DNA from: Nostoc foliaceum FACHB-393
GTDB taxonomy: Bacteria; Cyanobacteriota; Cyanobacteriia; Cyanobacteriales; Nostocaceae
Reading direction: 5' to 3'
Length of the DNA stretch: 64,000 nucleotides
Assembly: GCF_014698505.1 (NCBI RefSeq)
Contig: NZ_JACJTD010000018.1
Coordinates: 1-64,000 of the forward strand
Of the stretch, positions 14,774-23,262 are shown piece by piece. The position numbers were made by a program, and so were the translations under genes. Within the stretch, counting starts at the first letter, position 1. Each line of letters starts with the position of its first letter. The notes below the pieces were generated by a model that was given only the letters and a program-made list of their open reading frames with translations, ran no database searches and had not been told where the DNA came from.

Positions 14774-16750
14774 TCAGGCAAACATGCCGTCAATAATATC
14801 GCGATAGCGTTCCGTGACGACGTGTCGTCGAACTTTCAGTGTTTGTGTCATCAAGCCATTTTCGATGGAAAACGGTTCCAGAATGAGCTTGAACGTCCCG
14901 ATGCGGTCATCCGGTCGATAGCCTGGACGATTTTGCACTTCCCGATTCAATTCTTGGCGAAATAAATCCTGGATCATTCTACTCTCGAAGTCAATTTTTT
15001 GACTATCTGAGGAAGTTACCTGATCATTCTGCGTATCCAGTATCAAATTCTGACTTGCTGCCCATTTTTCTAAAGCTTCGACATTGGGGACAATTAAAGC
15101 TCCCAAGCTGCGCTGATCTTGGCCGACAAGCATGATTTGATCGATGTATGGCGATCGCAGACACGCATCTTCGATCGGCTGCGGCTCGATGTTTTCGCCG
15201 TTAGTCAATACAATCGTATCCTTTGCTCTGCCAGTTAGCACCAAGTCGTCTTGTGGTGTCAGCCAACCCAAATCGCCGCTATCAAACCAACCTTCAGCGT
15301 CAATTGCTTTCGCTGTCGCTTGCGGATTTTGGTAATAGCCTTGCATAATTTGCGGCCCCCTCAACAATACCAAGCCCCGCTTTTCTACTGGTAGGGGCGC
15401 TTTTGTCTCAGGATCGACGATTTTAGCTTCTGTAGCCGGAAGTGGTTGTCCTGATGCACCAATCAAATTTCGCCAAGGACGACGTACATGGGTAACAGGA
15501 GAAGTTTCTGTCAAGCCATAGCCTTGCAAAATCTGCACACCAATAATTTCAAAGAAGTTATCTATGTGTCTGGGAAGCGCACCGCCGCCGCTAATCATCT
15601 GCTTGACTTGTCCTCCTGTGGCTTCTCGCACTTTGGCATAAACCAGTCGTTCTCCCAAGGCATGGAGGGGTAATAAAGCAGCTGCTTGTATCTTAGCTGC
15701 GAATCGTTCGATGGCTGAAGCATGAAGATTATTTAGACTCAATCCTTGAGCAACTCGCCGGGCTTTGATATATTTTTCGCTAATGCCCATTAAAAAGTTA
15801 ATTAGGCGTTGCTTTTTGGCTGGTTGCTCACGGAACTGCTTTTGCACTCCTTCATAAATCGATTCCCACAGGCGGGGTACACCCACCATATAGTTGGGTT
15901 TAAATTGTCTCAAATCTGCTTTCACAGAGCGTAAGTTAGTATAAACTTGCGTGCAACCTTGAGATAGTAAGTAATATTCAACAGTCCGCTCATAACTGTG
16001 CCACGAAGGCAGGATACTGAGAACAATATCGCCCGCATTTGGTTGCAATACTGTGCCAAAGGTTGTCACTTGGTGCATCAAATTGCTATAAGACAGCATC
16101 ACACCCTTGGGTTTACCTGTGGTGCCAGAGGTGTAAATTAAGGTTGCCAGAGCGTCACGATTTTGCTTGACTGGCACAAAATTATGATTTTTCCCAATTT
16201 CGAGCAACTGGGCAAAATTCAGCACCTTTAGGGTTTCGTCTGTCGGTGGTGCTTCATCCGAAAGTAAGATTACCGCCTGAATTGGTAAATCTTGAAGGCG
16301 GTCTTGCAGTTTTTTAAGTGTCTTTAAATCTTCAACTACTATTGCCGTACTGCCACTATTAGCAATGATAAACAGCAGTTCTTCTTTTTCCGCTTGGGAG
16401 CTACGCACTGCATCAACCCCTCCAGCAGTCATTATGCCTTGATCGGCAATAAACCAGCGAGGACTGTTGTCAGAAATTAAAGAAATGCGATCGCCTACTT
16501 TTATTCCCAAAGCCTGTAACCCAGCAGCAAATAGTTGCATTTGCTCTGCCAACTGGGTATAAGTAATCGCTACTTCTGGTTTAGCGTGAGGGTTGCAGAG
16601 GGCAACAATATTACCAAATTTTTGAGCTGCCAAAGGCCAAATTTCTGGCAGCGATTCCACATTTGTGTAATCTACCAACCGCTTTAGGGCTTGGCGTTCT
16701 CGCTCACTAATGTTAGATAAAAAAGAAGACGCGGTTTGGGTTGTTGACAT
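14774..16750 (-). CDS. aas: Long-chain acyl-ACP/acyl-CoA synthetase (AMP-forming)
   Basis: This 658-residue enzyme activates free fatty acids with ATP and loads them on acyl carrier protein or CoA. Cyanobacteria generally have one such enzyme, used to recycle fatty acids released from membranes. The AMP-binding signature LIYTSGTTGKPKGVMLS is at about 213-229. Further motifs are YGLTETSP (about 412), the DxGW of WFDSGDLGW (about 490) and the hinge/catalytic GRAKDTIVLTNGENI (about 507), followed by a C-terminal lid. It belongs to the FadD15-like group with a long insertion. The order aas-ylqD suggests one transcript. Acyl-ACP rather than acyl-CoA use is inferred from characterised cyanobacterial relatives. 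Confidence 0.88.
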   Translation of the reverse strand: MSTTQTASSFLSNISERERQALKRLVDYTNVESLPEIWPLAAQKFGNIVALCNPHAKPEVAITYTQLAEQMQLFAAGLQALGIKVGDRISLISDNSPRWFIADQGIMTAGGVDAVRSSQAEKEELLFIIANSGSTAIVVEDLKTLKKLQDRLQDLPIQAVILLSDEAPPTDETLKVLNFAQLLEIGKNHNFVPVKQNRDALATLIYTSGTTGKPKGVMLSYSNLMHQVTTFGTVLQPNAGDIVLSILPSWHSYERTVEYYLLSQGCTQVYTNLRSVKADLRQFKPNYMVGVPRLWESIYEGVQKQFREQPAKKQRLINFLMGISEKYIKARRVAQGLSLNNLHASAIERFAAKIQAAALLPLHALGERLVYAKVREATGGQVKQMISGGGALPRHIDNFFEIIGVQILQGYGLTETSPVTHVRRPWRNLIGASGQPLPATEAKIVDPETKAPLPVEKRGLVLLRGPQIMQGYYQNPQATAKAIDAEGWFDSGDLGWLTPQDDLVLTGRAKDTIVLTNGENIEPQPIEDACLRSPYIDQIMLVGQDQRSLGALIVPNVEALEKWAASQNLILDTQNDQVTSSDSQKIDFESRMIQDLFRQELNREVQNRPGYRPDDRIGTFKLILEPFSIENGLMTQTLKVRRHVVTERYRDIIDGMFA

Positions 16751-16974
16751 AACACCTTACCTAAATATCGTAAACTGATCGTTTTCCAGCTTATTTTGTT
16801 ATTACGCTACAATACCAATCCTTATTATCCACATACCCCTCTGTGTATGATAATTCCAGGAATTTCACGTTTATATTTACAAAAATTTATGTTAAAGTTA
16901 ATTTACATAGACTGCAAGCAATAGATTGACTGAACATCAATGCTATATATACATTATGCTTGTAGATAAAAACA

Positions 16975-17008
16975 GCGATGTCTACGACGGGCTACGCCTA
17001 CGCCTACG
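16975..17008. repeat. Dispersed repeat 'gcgatgtctacgac...ctacgcctacgc'
   Basis: This is the inverted form of the sequence at 571-598 and a common dispersed element in Nostoc-type genomes. Here it lies just upstream of the small membrane peptide gene at 17030, so it forms part of that gene's 5' leader. Confidence 0.7.
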
Positions 17009-17029
17009 TTTCACAGGGGATGATTACCT

Positions 17030-17275
17030 ATGAATTTGATAGACACTATACTACTAACGCTGCTCAATATTGCTGCTTGCATGGCGTTACCTAAGCTTTT
17101 AGCTATCCTTCTGGCCGATAAAACCAAAGTTACTGAAACGTTGGCGAATGATTCCAAATTACAAGCAGCCAAAATTGAACTTACCAGTTTTCCTTATTGT
17201 ACAGCTTACCCAGTAACAGGTAGCCAATTTTGTAAATTCAGTCCTGATTTCTGTGCTAAGTGTTCTCCGAATTGA
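17030..17275 (+). CDS. Small membrane peptide with a Cys-rich tail (paralogue 1)
   Basis: The protein has 81 residues. Residues 1-29 (MNLIDTILLTLLNIAACMAL) form a hydrophobic helix ending PKLLAILLA. Then comes a short hydrophilic linker and a tail with four cysteines (PYC, QFC, DFC, AKC). A clear paralogue of the first 28 residues follows at 17708, without the Cys tail. A ribosome site AGGGGATGATTACCT precedes the ATG. I do not recognise the family. The Cys spacing (about 11, 7, 3) could bind a metal or form disulfides. The two paralogues in tandem argue that the gene is real. Confidence 0.6.
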   Translation: MNLIDTILLTLLNIAACMALPKLLAILLADKTKVTETLANDSKLQAAKIELTSFPYCTAYPVTGSQFCKFSPDFCAKCSPN

Positions 17276-17707
17276 TGGACTATTACTATATGCCAATAAA
17301 AATTCCTCTGTGCTTCCGACGACCAGCTATTAAATTAACTCTTTCTAATTTCGTCAAATTTATTATATTGTTCTATTGTTTGTAGTTTGTGCTTTCGAGG
17401 ATGTTTGAAAAGTATTTTTGGTAACATCTAAATCTCGGAAACCTAACCCCCCTTACCTACAAAGGAATGGGGGTTTCAAAGAATCTCGACCTTTTGGGGA
17501 GAGGAATGGAAGCGGTATTCATAGTATACTTTGCGACTTTTCAAACATCCGCTTAGAGGGCTGACGCTTTAAATTATCAGAATATATATATTTAGTTAGC
17601 TTATAACTTATAAAAGAAATTAAAATACTGCTTTGAAGCAATTGTACTAATTTTGCTTCAAACTAAAAATATAGTAAACACCAATTTTGAAATAAAGACG
17701 ATCGCAC
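17276..17707. other. Intergenic region between the two small peptide genes
   Basis: This 432 bp region holds no gene. A GC-richer block at about 17435-17500 ('cctaacccccct' and 'ggaatgggggt') resembles dispersed repeats that flank genes in Nostoc genomes; a similar C-run block is at 35365-35460. AT-rich DNA follows, likely with the promoter of the second peptide. Confidence 0.45.
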
Positions 17708-17854
17708 ATGAGTTTAATCGATGGTATATTACTGACGCTGCTAAATACTGTTGCTTGCCTTGCACTGCCTAAATTGCTAGTAATTCTGTCTGCAAAAAGC
17801 CAAAGCAATGCAACATCAAAAGATTCTAACCCTGAAATCCTCAATTTTTCGTAA
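17708..17854 (+). CDS. Small membrane peptide (paralogue 2)
   Basis: This 48-residue peptide begins MSLIDGILLTLLNTVACL and continues ALPKLLVILSAKSQSN to a stop at 17852-17854. The first 28 residues match the peptide at 17030 at most positions: LID-ILLTLLN, AC-ALPKLL and IL-A are shared. It lacks the Cys-rich tail and ends in a polar stretch. The hydrophobic helix at residues 3-28 suggests a membrane location. Conservation between two adjacent copies is the main evidence that it is expressed. No function can be assigned. A hairpin, AGATATCGCTTTG and CAAAGCGATATCTT, follows at 17873-17926. Confidence 0.6.
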   Translation: MSLIDGILLTLLNTVACLALPKLLVILSAKSQSNATSKDSNPEILNFS

Positions 17855-17992
17855 TATTAAGCTGATTTTCTCTAGATATCGCTTTGATGACGAGAAAATT
17901 TAGTTATTGGTGCAAAGCGATATCTTAAGGGAAATTATTCACATTTTGTTTTCGGAAAATAATGAGTGTGTATATTTCCACAAAATAAAATT
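17855..17992. other. Downstream hairpin of the second small peptide gene
   Basis: AGATATCGCTTTG (17873-17885) and CAAAGCGATATCT (17912-17924) form a 13 bp inverted repeat. With no T-run after it, a terminator role is uncertain. The rest is AT-rich with no gene. Confidence 0.4.
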
Positions 17993-18100
17993 TTATAGAT
18001 AAAAAATCTGGACTAAAGTACAGCGAAAAGCAGGCAATAGAGAAGAATTATAGTATTGCTACTAAATTAAGGTTATTAGGAGCTTAATTTGACTTTTTTA
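17993..18100 (-). pseudogene. C-terminal relic of a Uma2-family gene
   Basis: On the minus strand the end reads SLLPAFRCTLVQIFYL and stop (TAA at 17993-17995). The intact Uma2 protein at 18604 ends SPLLPGFSCTLDQFFPV. At DNA level 18002-18098 aligns with 18608-18710 through 'ctaaagtacagc', 'aggcaatag', 'ctactaaa' and 'aaggtt'. So this is the tail of a second, decayed Uma2 gene; nothing upstream of it is readable. Confidence 0.7.
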
Positions 18101-18210
18101 CCGCGATTTTTTATTATTATTTAATTTTTTATTGCTGTAGTTATTTTAGGTATGACGATAATAAAAAATGCGAGCAAAGTAAAAAATAACATTTGCCAAG
18201 TTACTAAATT
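18101..18210. other. AT-rich gap
   Basis: Poly-T and poly-A tracts with no frame or motif of note lie between the Uma2 relic and the transporter relic. Confidence 0.4.
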
Positions 18211-18591
18211 TTAGCCACCAAGATACCAGCAGAATAGGCCAATGCTAGTACTTACGGAACCGCCGATAAAATAGATAGTTATGTAAACTGTGTTGATGCG
18301 ACTATTTGATTGAGGATCAAGAGTGTATATCGTTGCAACATTGGTGACTTGGACTGCCTGTACACCTATATCTACTAACAATACAGCAACAGCGATCGCC
18401 AGTGCAGAATTAGAAGCAATTTTGGCAATCACTAAACTTGCAATCACCATCGATACAGCAATAGTCAAAGAAGGTTACGAGTTACCTTGATCAGCTATCT
18501 TACCAAAAACTGGTGCCATCAATGCACCTGCGATCGCCATAATCAGTACTTGGACTTTAGTTAATCCGCTACTTGAGATTTGTTTTTCCAT
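18211..18591 (-). pseudogene. Relic of an MFS transporter gene with internal deletion and stop
   Basis: The frame starts at ATG 18591 (MEKQISSSGLTKVQVLIMAI), continues AGALMAPVFGKIADQGNS, meets a TAA, then continues in the same frame SLTIAVSMVIASLVIAKIA to a TAA at 18211. 'GALMAP-GKIAD-G' is the loop between transmembrane helices typical of major facilitator proteins, and the last 85 residues look like their final three or four helices. Intact proteins have about 400 residues, so most of the middle is missing, and the start appears fused to a late part. It lies between a decayed and an intact Uma2 gene. Confidence 0.65.
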
Positions 18592-18603
18592 TCAACCTAA
18601 AAT

Positions 18604-19176
18604 TTATACAGGAAAAAACTGGTCTAAAGTACAGCTAAAACCAGGCAATAGCGGAGAAATTAGATTATCACTACTAAATAAGGTTGCTACCAAGTTAAGT
18701 TGACTTTGTTCGCGCCGATAGACCTCTAGTTTACGCGATCGCCAATCAGCAATCCAGTATTCTTTTACTCCTCTGGAAGAATAAAGTTTAAGTTTAGCTT
18801 CCTTATCTCGTCTTTGGTCTTCGTTGCTAGCAGACAAAACTTCGACTACTAAATCTGGTGCGCCAGTTAAATGTCCCGCTTCATCCAATGTTAGCGCCAA
18901 GGTTTCTTTAGTAGCCCAAACTACATCAGGAATCACATTATCTGATTCTGAAAACAAAACGCCGGGGTTGATTACAGCTTCTCCTAAACCAGTAGACTCT
19001 GACCAAATGTTAAGCTGTTGGAAAATTTTGCCACAAGTTTGCTGATGTTTAAAGTGAGGTGCCCTGGTCATAAATAATTCTCCATCAACTATCTCATAGC
19101 GTGTCCCTTCATTTTCTGCTAACAGTTCCACATCGTGAATTGTCCAGCGTACTCCTGTATTAAGCATCTGACTCAT
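18604..19176 (-). CDS. Uma2-family (DUF820) putative endonuclease
   Basis: This 190-residue protein belongs to the DUF820/Uma2 family, which has a PD-(D/E)XK nuclease-like fold and is heavily expanded in cyanobacteria. The family landmarks are RYEIVDGELFMTRAP (about 25-39), NPGVLFSESDNVIPDVVW (about 64-81, with the active-site Asp), DLVVEVLSASNEDQRRDKEAKLKLYSSRGVKEYWIAD (about 107-143, with the E of VEVLS and the K of EAKL) and the C-terminal SPLLPGFSCTLDQFF. The catalytic set D...ExL...K is present. The biological role is unestablished. A decayed second copy lies at 17993-18100. Confidence 0.88.
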   Translation of the reverse strand: MSQMLNTGVRWTIHDVELLAENEGTRYEIVDGELFMTRAPHFKHQQTCGKIFQQLNIWSESTGLGEAVINPGVLFSESDNVIPDVVWATKETLALTLDEAGHLTGAPDLVVEVLSASNEDQRRDKEAKLKLYSSRGVKEYWIADWRSRKLEVYRREQSQLNLVATLFSSDNLISPLLPGFSCTLDQFFPV

Positions 19177-19277
19177 TGGCTAACTCCTAATTCCTTTAAT
19201 CTTGCTTTTGTATTTTAATAAAATAGAATTTATGAATCAGAGTAATTGATTCTGAATTCTGTATTCTTCTTCAATCA

Positions 19278-21437
19278 TCACTTACGATTTTCGCGCCGCC
19301 ACTTACTCCGTACTAAGCGAATTTCATCAAAAGTGTAGCTTTCACCTAGTTGTTCTTTGATGGGAGTCAGGGAAATGTCACCGAGTACTTCTAAAACTTG
19401 CCAAATTTTTTGTTGATGTTCTAAAGGTACTAATTGATTTAAATCAACTGGCTGATTTTTCTCAATTAGTTTTTCTAGATGAGTGCTAACTGTTGCCGGA
19501 CTAAGGTTGCGCTTTTGGGCAATTTGAGCAATATTTAAACCTTGTTGATGTAATTGTAATGTCTGTAATTCGGTGTAAGAAGAAGATGAGTTGGCAGAAG
19601 ATACGGAAGTAACAGATTTATTTTGCAAACCTTTTTCTTGGCGATAGGCGCGAATTTCTGTAATAAACTTTTCGCCATATTGAGCGAGTTTATGACTACC
19701 TACACCAGAAAGTTTGGCAAATTCAGTTAAGTTTTGGGGTTGCACCTGTACCATCAATTTTAAAGTGGAATCGTGAAAGATGACGTAAGGTGGTACAGAT
19801 TGCTCATCAGCTAATTGTTTACGTAGCGATCGCAACTTCTGTAATAATATTTCTGCTTCTTCTGCTTTTTCACTCCCCTGTTCCCAGGTAATCTTTTGGA
19901 CTGTGGTTATAGCTAACGAAACTGTGCGTTGTTTTCGCATTACTTGCCAACTTAAGGCATTTAGTTTTAAAACTGAGTAACCATCGCTAGTTTGTTCTAT
20001 TAACCCTTGATGTAGTAGCGATCGCCCCAACATTCGCCATTCATCTAAAGTTCTATCTTTACCAATACCGTAGGTAGAAAGTTTATCGTGTTCGTATTGG
20101 AGAATTTTGTCTTTTTTTGCCCCCCGCAACACATCAATTATGTGTAGCATCCCAAATCTTTCTTTGCAACGGGCCACACAAGATAAAAACTTCATGGCTT
20201 CAATTGTCCAATCTTGCATGGGTTTGGGATGACGACAATTGTCACAGTTACCGCAATTCCCAGGAAACCTTTCTCCAAAATAACCCAGTTGAATCGTTCG
20301 CCGACAATCGGTGCCTTCAGCGTAATCGATCATCTGCCGCAATTGTTGCTTGGCAATCAACTGTTCTTGAGGATCAGTTTTTTGATCGATACTCCATTCA
20401 ATTGTTTTAACATCACCAAAGCTGAAAAATATTGTACACCGAGATGGTTCTCCGTCTCTACCTGCTCTACCCGATTCTTGATAATAACTTTCTATATTTC
20501 TGGGCAGATCAAAATGAACTACCAACCGCACATCGGGTTTATTAATTCCCATCCCAAAGGCGATTGTTGCCACCATAACCCGGACATCATCGCGAATAAA
20601 TCGCGTTTGATTACTACTACGTTCCTCATCAGTTAATCCGGCGTGATAAGGCAGAACAACAACTTTATCATTTTGTAGTTTGAAAGTTAGTTCATCAACT
20701 TTTTTACGAGTTAAGCAATAAATAATTGTCGAACCTTCACTTTCTCGAATTAGTTCTAACAATTCAGCGTAAGCATACTTAGTTTTAGGACGAACTTCGT
20801 AATAAAGATTTTGACGGTTAAAACTGGCAAGATGGATGCTAGGTTGCTTCAGCCCTAGTTGTTGAATGATATCACTACGGACGCGATCGGTTGCTGTGGC
20901 GGTGAGGGCGACGGTAGGAACATCAGGATAGCGTTTTCGCAGAGATTTCAACTGGCGATATTCTGGACGAAAGTCGTGTCCCCATTCAGAAACGCAGTGC
21001 GCTTCATCAATAGCAAAGCTAGAAATACCGATTTTTTCTTTAACTAAATCGAGAAATGGTAGAAACCTTTCACTCAAGAGGCGTTCAGGGGCGACGTATA
21101 GTAATTTTACTTTACCGCTAAGGATGGCTTCTTCCCGCGATCGCACCTTGTAAGCATTCAAACTACTATTGAGAAATGTCGCGTTAATATTATTATTTCG
21201 CAGTGCTTCTACTTGGTCTTGCATCAAAGCAATTAACGGCGACACTACCACCGTTAGTCCATTTTTTAACAATGCTGGTAGCTGAAAACACAGTGATTTT
21301 CCCCCACCAGTCGGCATTACAACCATTAAATCTCGATTTTGCAGCGCATCTTCGATAATTTGCCGTTGTCCGGGGCGGAATTGGTCGTAACCGAAGTGAT
21401 ATTTTAGCGCTTGTTCGAGATGAGGATACTGAAGCAT
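19278..21437 (-). CDS. recQ: ATP-dependent DNA helicase RecQ
   Basis: RecQ unwinds DNA 3' to 5' in recombination and fork repair. The 719-residue protein has the full layout: helicase core with Walker A MPTGGGKS (40-47) and DEAH box (AIDEAHC, about 142), helicase C motif VI QESGRAGRDGEPS (about 321), the zinc-binding CRRTIQLGYFGE...CGNCDNC (about 379-402), a winged-helix RQC domain, an HRDC domain (about 535-610) and a C-terminal HTH segment (about 625-715, LHQQGLNIAQIAQKRNLSPATVSTHLEKL). That last segment is the helix-turn-helix found in a subset of RecQ proteins. It is followed by a normal AT-rich gap and has no operon partner. Confidence 0.95.
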   Translation of the reverse strand: MLQYPHLEQALKYHFGYDQFRPGQRQIIEDALQNRDLMVVMPTGGGKSLCFQLPALLKNGLTVVVSPLIALMQDQVEALRNNNINATFLNSSLNAYKVRSREEAILSGKVKLLYVAPERLLSERFLPFLDLVKEKIGISSFAIDEAHCVSEWGHDFRPEYRQLKSLRKRYPDVPTVALTATATDRVRSDIIQQLGLKQPSIHLASFNRQNLYYEVRPKTKYAYAELLELIRESEGSTIIYCLTRKKVDELTFKLQNDKVVVLPYHAGLTDEERSSNQTRFIRDDVRVMVATIAFGMGINKPDVRLVVHFDLPRNIESYYQESGRAGRDGEPSRCTIFFSFGDVKTIEWSIDQKTDPQEQLIAKQQLRQMIDYAEGTDCRRTIQLGYFGERFPGNCGNCDNCRHPKPMQDWTIEAMKFLSCVARCKERFGMLHIIDVLRGAKKDKILQYEHDKLSTYGIGKDRTLDEWRMLGRSLLHQGLIEQTSDGYSVLKLNALSWQVMRKQRTVSLAITTVQKITWEQGSEKAEEAEILLQKLRSLRKQLADEQSVPPYVIFHDSTLKLMVQVQPQNLTEFAKLSGVGSHKLAQYGEKFITEIRAYRQEKGLQNKSVTSVSSANSSSSYTELQTLQLHQQGLNIAQIAQKRNLSPATVSTHLEKLIEKNQPVDLNQLVPLEHQQKIWQVLEVLGDISLTPIKEQLGESYTFDEIRLVRSKWRRENRK

Positions 21438-21601
21438 AGCGATCGCTTTTTCGGAGGCGTTCTGCGTGGGTAGTTATGAAGATATCAGGATTTTAACTCA
21501 CATCTTTGGCAGCTTTGGGAAGACTTGCCTTTCTCTACTATGCTTTTTAATAGCAAGCAGACTTTTAATCTAAAACCAAAATCTAAAATCTAAAATTCGC
21601 C

Positions 21602-23164
21602 TCAGCATCTACCTAACCGAGAATTTGCTGTTATTACTTTGCCTTGATGCCCTATCTGATTACATTTTAACTGTGATTCTAAAGCATCAATCTTTCGTAA
21701 AAGCGACACTCCCCACACTATAGAAATCACCAGCTTGATTGTCATACCCACGAGCAAAAGTGTCACTATTGTGGCAGCTTTCTTTTGTTGAGTCAGCCTT
21801 TTTTGTTGTTCTGCAAGGCGTGCTTCAACTTCTTTGGCACGTTCAGCCTCTAATGCTTGCTGCATTTCTCGCCGATCTAATTCTTCACTAGCAGCTAAAA
21901 ATCGATAATCTGAATTAGTCAAGCTTTTGCCATTTGCCCAAGTTTGAGCATCAATCAACGCTTGTCCGCGCAATAGGCGAGATTCATCTTTTTCCTTTGA
22001 GGCTATCCATGCATTGAAGGTTTCGTAGTAGGGGCGCAAGTAAGCTAATTTTTTTCCAACCCATTCTAAATTGAAAACTTCTTGATAAATTCGGTTTTTG
22101 ATTTGGAGAAAACCTTGCTTTTTGATTACCAAACCAGACAGCAACAGTTCTACCTGTTCTCGACTATCGTCGGCTGGTACTTCCACTCCTTGGAGAATTT
22201 GCTGATAAATTCCTAGCAATCTGGCGGCAGATTGTTCGTTTCCAAGGATGCGATCGCGAATTGTCCGCAAATGCTCCGGTTCATCTTGTGACTCCCATTT
22301 TTCAATTATGTGCGATCGCACTACATTTTCTATCCAAAATTCTTCTGCGCCAGGGGGAATTTTTAGCATTCTACCCACATCATCTTGAGATAAACTAACA
22401 AGTAGCCTACATAGCTTTTGAGTCAGAAATGGTTGCCCTTCTGTCCAAGTTAATACTTCTTTTAAAAGTTTCTGGGGATTATTGCCTTTAATATCCAATC
22501 CCAAAGATAGCGGTTGAGATTCTTCAAATGTAAAACCATTTACTTGTATGGTTTTACCAAGATTAAAAGGGGTGGTATGATTCCGATATAAAATCAAATC
22601 TGAAGGTGTTGCAACCCCAAAAATTGCAAATGTAATCCGATGATACTCTGGATCAATTGCTCGTTGGTTATAACAGAAGCGAATCAAGTTGAAAAAGTCA
22701 TCAACAGAGAAATCGAGGCTGAGAATACTATCAATTTCATCAATAAAAATAAATAGTCTTTCGTTAGGAAACTGAACTAACAGGATTTCTGAAATAAACC
22801 GACTGAGTTTCTGAACTAAAGAAATATCATTTTGTTCTTGCCACCAAGTTTTTAAATTGACTTTTCCTAACAGTTTAAAACTTAACCATAAGTCGCCTAC
22901 AACTCCTTTATACCACTGCTCTGGAGTTATATTTTTACAACCAATATTAGTCATATCAACGGTTGCACATCTAAAGCCTTCTCGTTGAAAGCGATGCTTT
23001 GTTTTTACCATAAGTGAGGATTTGCCCATTTGCCTACTGCTCAGGATGTAGCAAAATTCACCCTCCTTCAATGCTTCATAAAGTTCCACATCCGCTCTGC
23101 GCTCAACATAGCTAGGAGCATCACTCGTGAGCGTACCTCCAACTTGGTATCGATAATTATTCAT
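21602..23164 (-). CDS. AAA-like (AAA_35) NTPase with a membrane anchor
   Basis: This 520-residue protein starts [19 protein letters not shown]. It carries an AAA_35-type NTPase domain at about 10-340: a degenerate P-loop [11 protein letters not shown] (40-50, lacking the first Gly of the classic motif), Walker [13 protein letters not shown] (about 143-154), and a sensor-like '[10 protein letters not shown]' (about 185). A charged coiled coil follows (about 400-465) and a single transmembrane helix (about 468-490), then a short tail. Most relatives I recall carry WD40 repeats or effector domains at this end, and none are present. It sits 98 bp from a related NTPase gene (23263-24675) on the same strand. 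Confidence 0.75.
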   Translation of the reverse strand: MNNYRYQVGGTLTSDAPSYVERRADVELYEALKEGEFCYILSSRQMGKSSLMVKTKHRFQREGFRCATVDMTNIGCKNITPEQWYKGVVGDLWLSFKLLGKVNLKTWWQEQNDISLVQKLSRFISEILLVQFPNERLFIFIDEIDSILSLDFSVDDFFNLIRFCYNQRAIDPEYHRITFAIFGVATPSDLILYRNHTTPFNLGKTIQVNGFTFEESQPLSLGLDIKGNNPQKLLKEVLTWTEGQPFLTQKLCRLLVSLSQDDVGRMLKIPPGAEEFWIENVVRSHIIEKWESQDEPEHLRTIRDRILGNEQSAARLLGIYQQILQGVEVPADDSREQVELLLSGLVIKKQGFLQIKNRIYQEVFNLEWVGKKLAYLRPYYETFNAWIASKEKDESRLLRGQALIDAQTWANGKSLTNSDYRFLAASEELDRREMQQALEAERAKEVEARLAEQQKRLTQQKKAATIVTLLLVGMTIKLVISIVWGVSLLRKIDALESQLKCNQIGHQGKVITANSRLGRC

Positions 23165-23262
23165 TTGATTGAAAATTTTAAATTAGTCCTCGTTTTTAAT
23201 AAATAAATTTGGATCGGGACAATTGATAAAATTCAGATTAAGAACGAGAGCAAGTATTTTGA

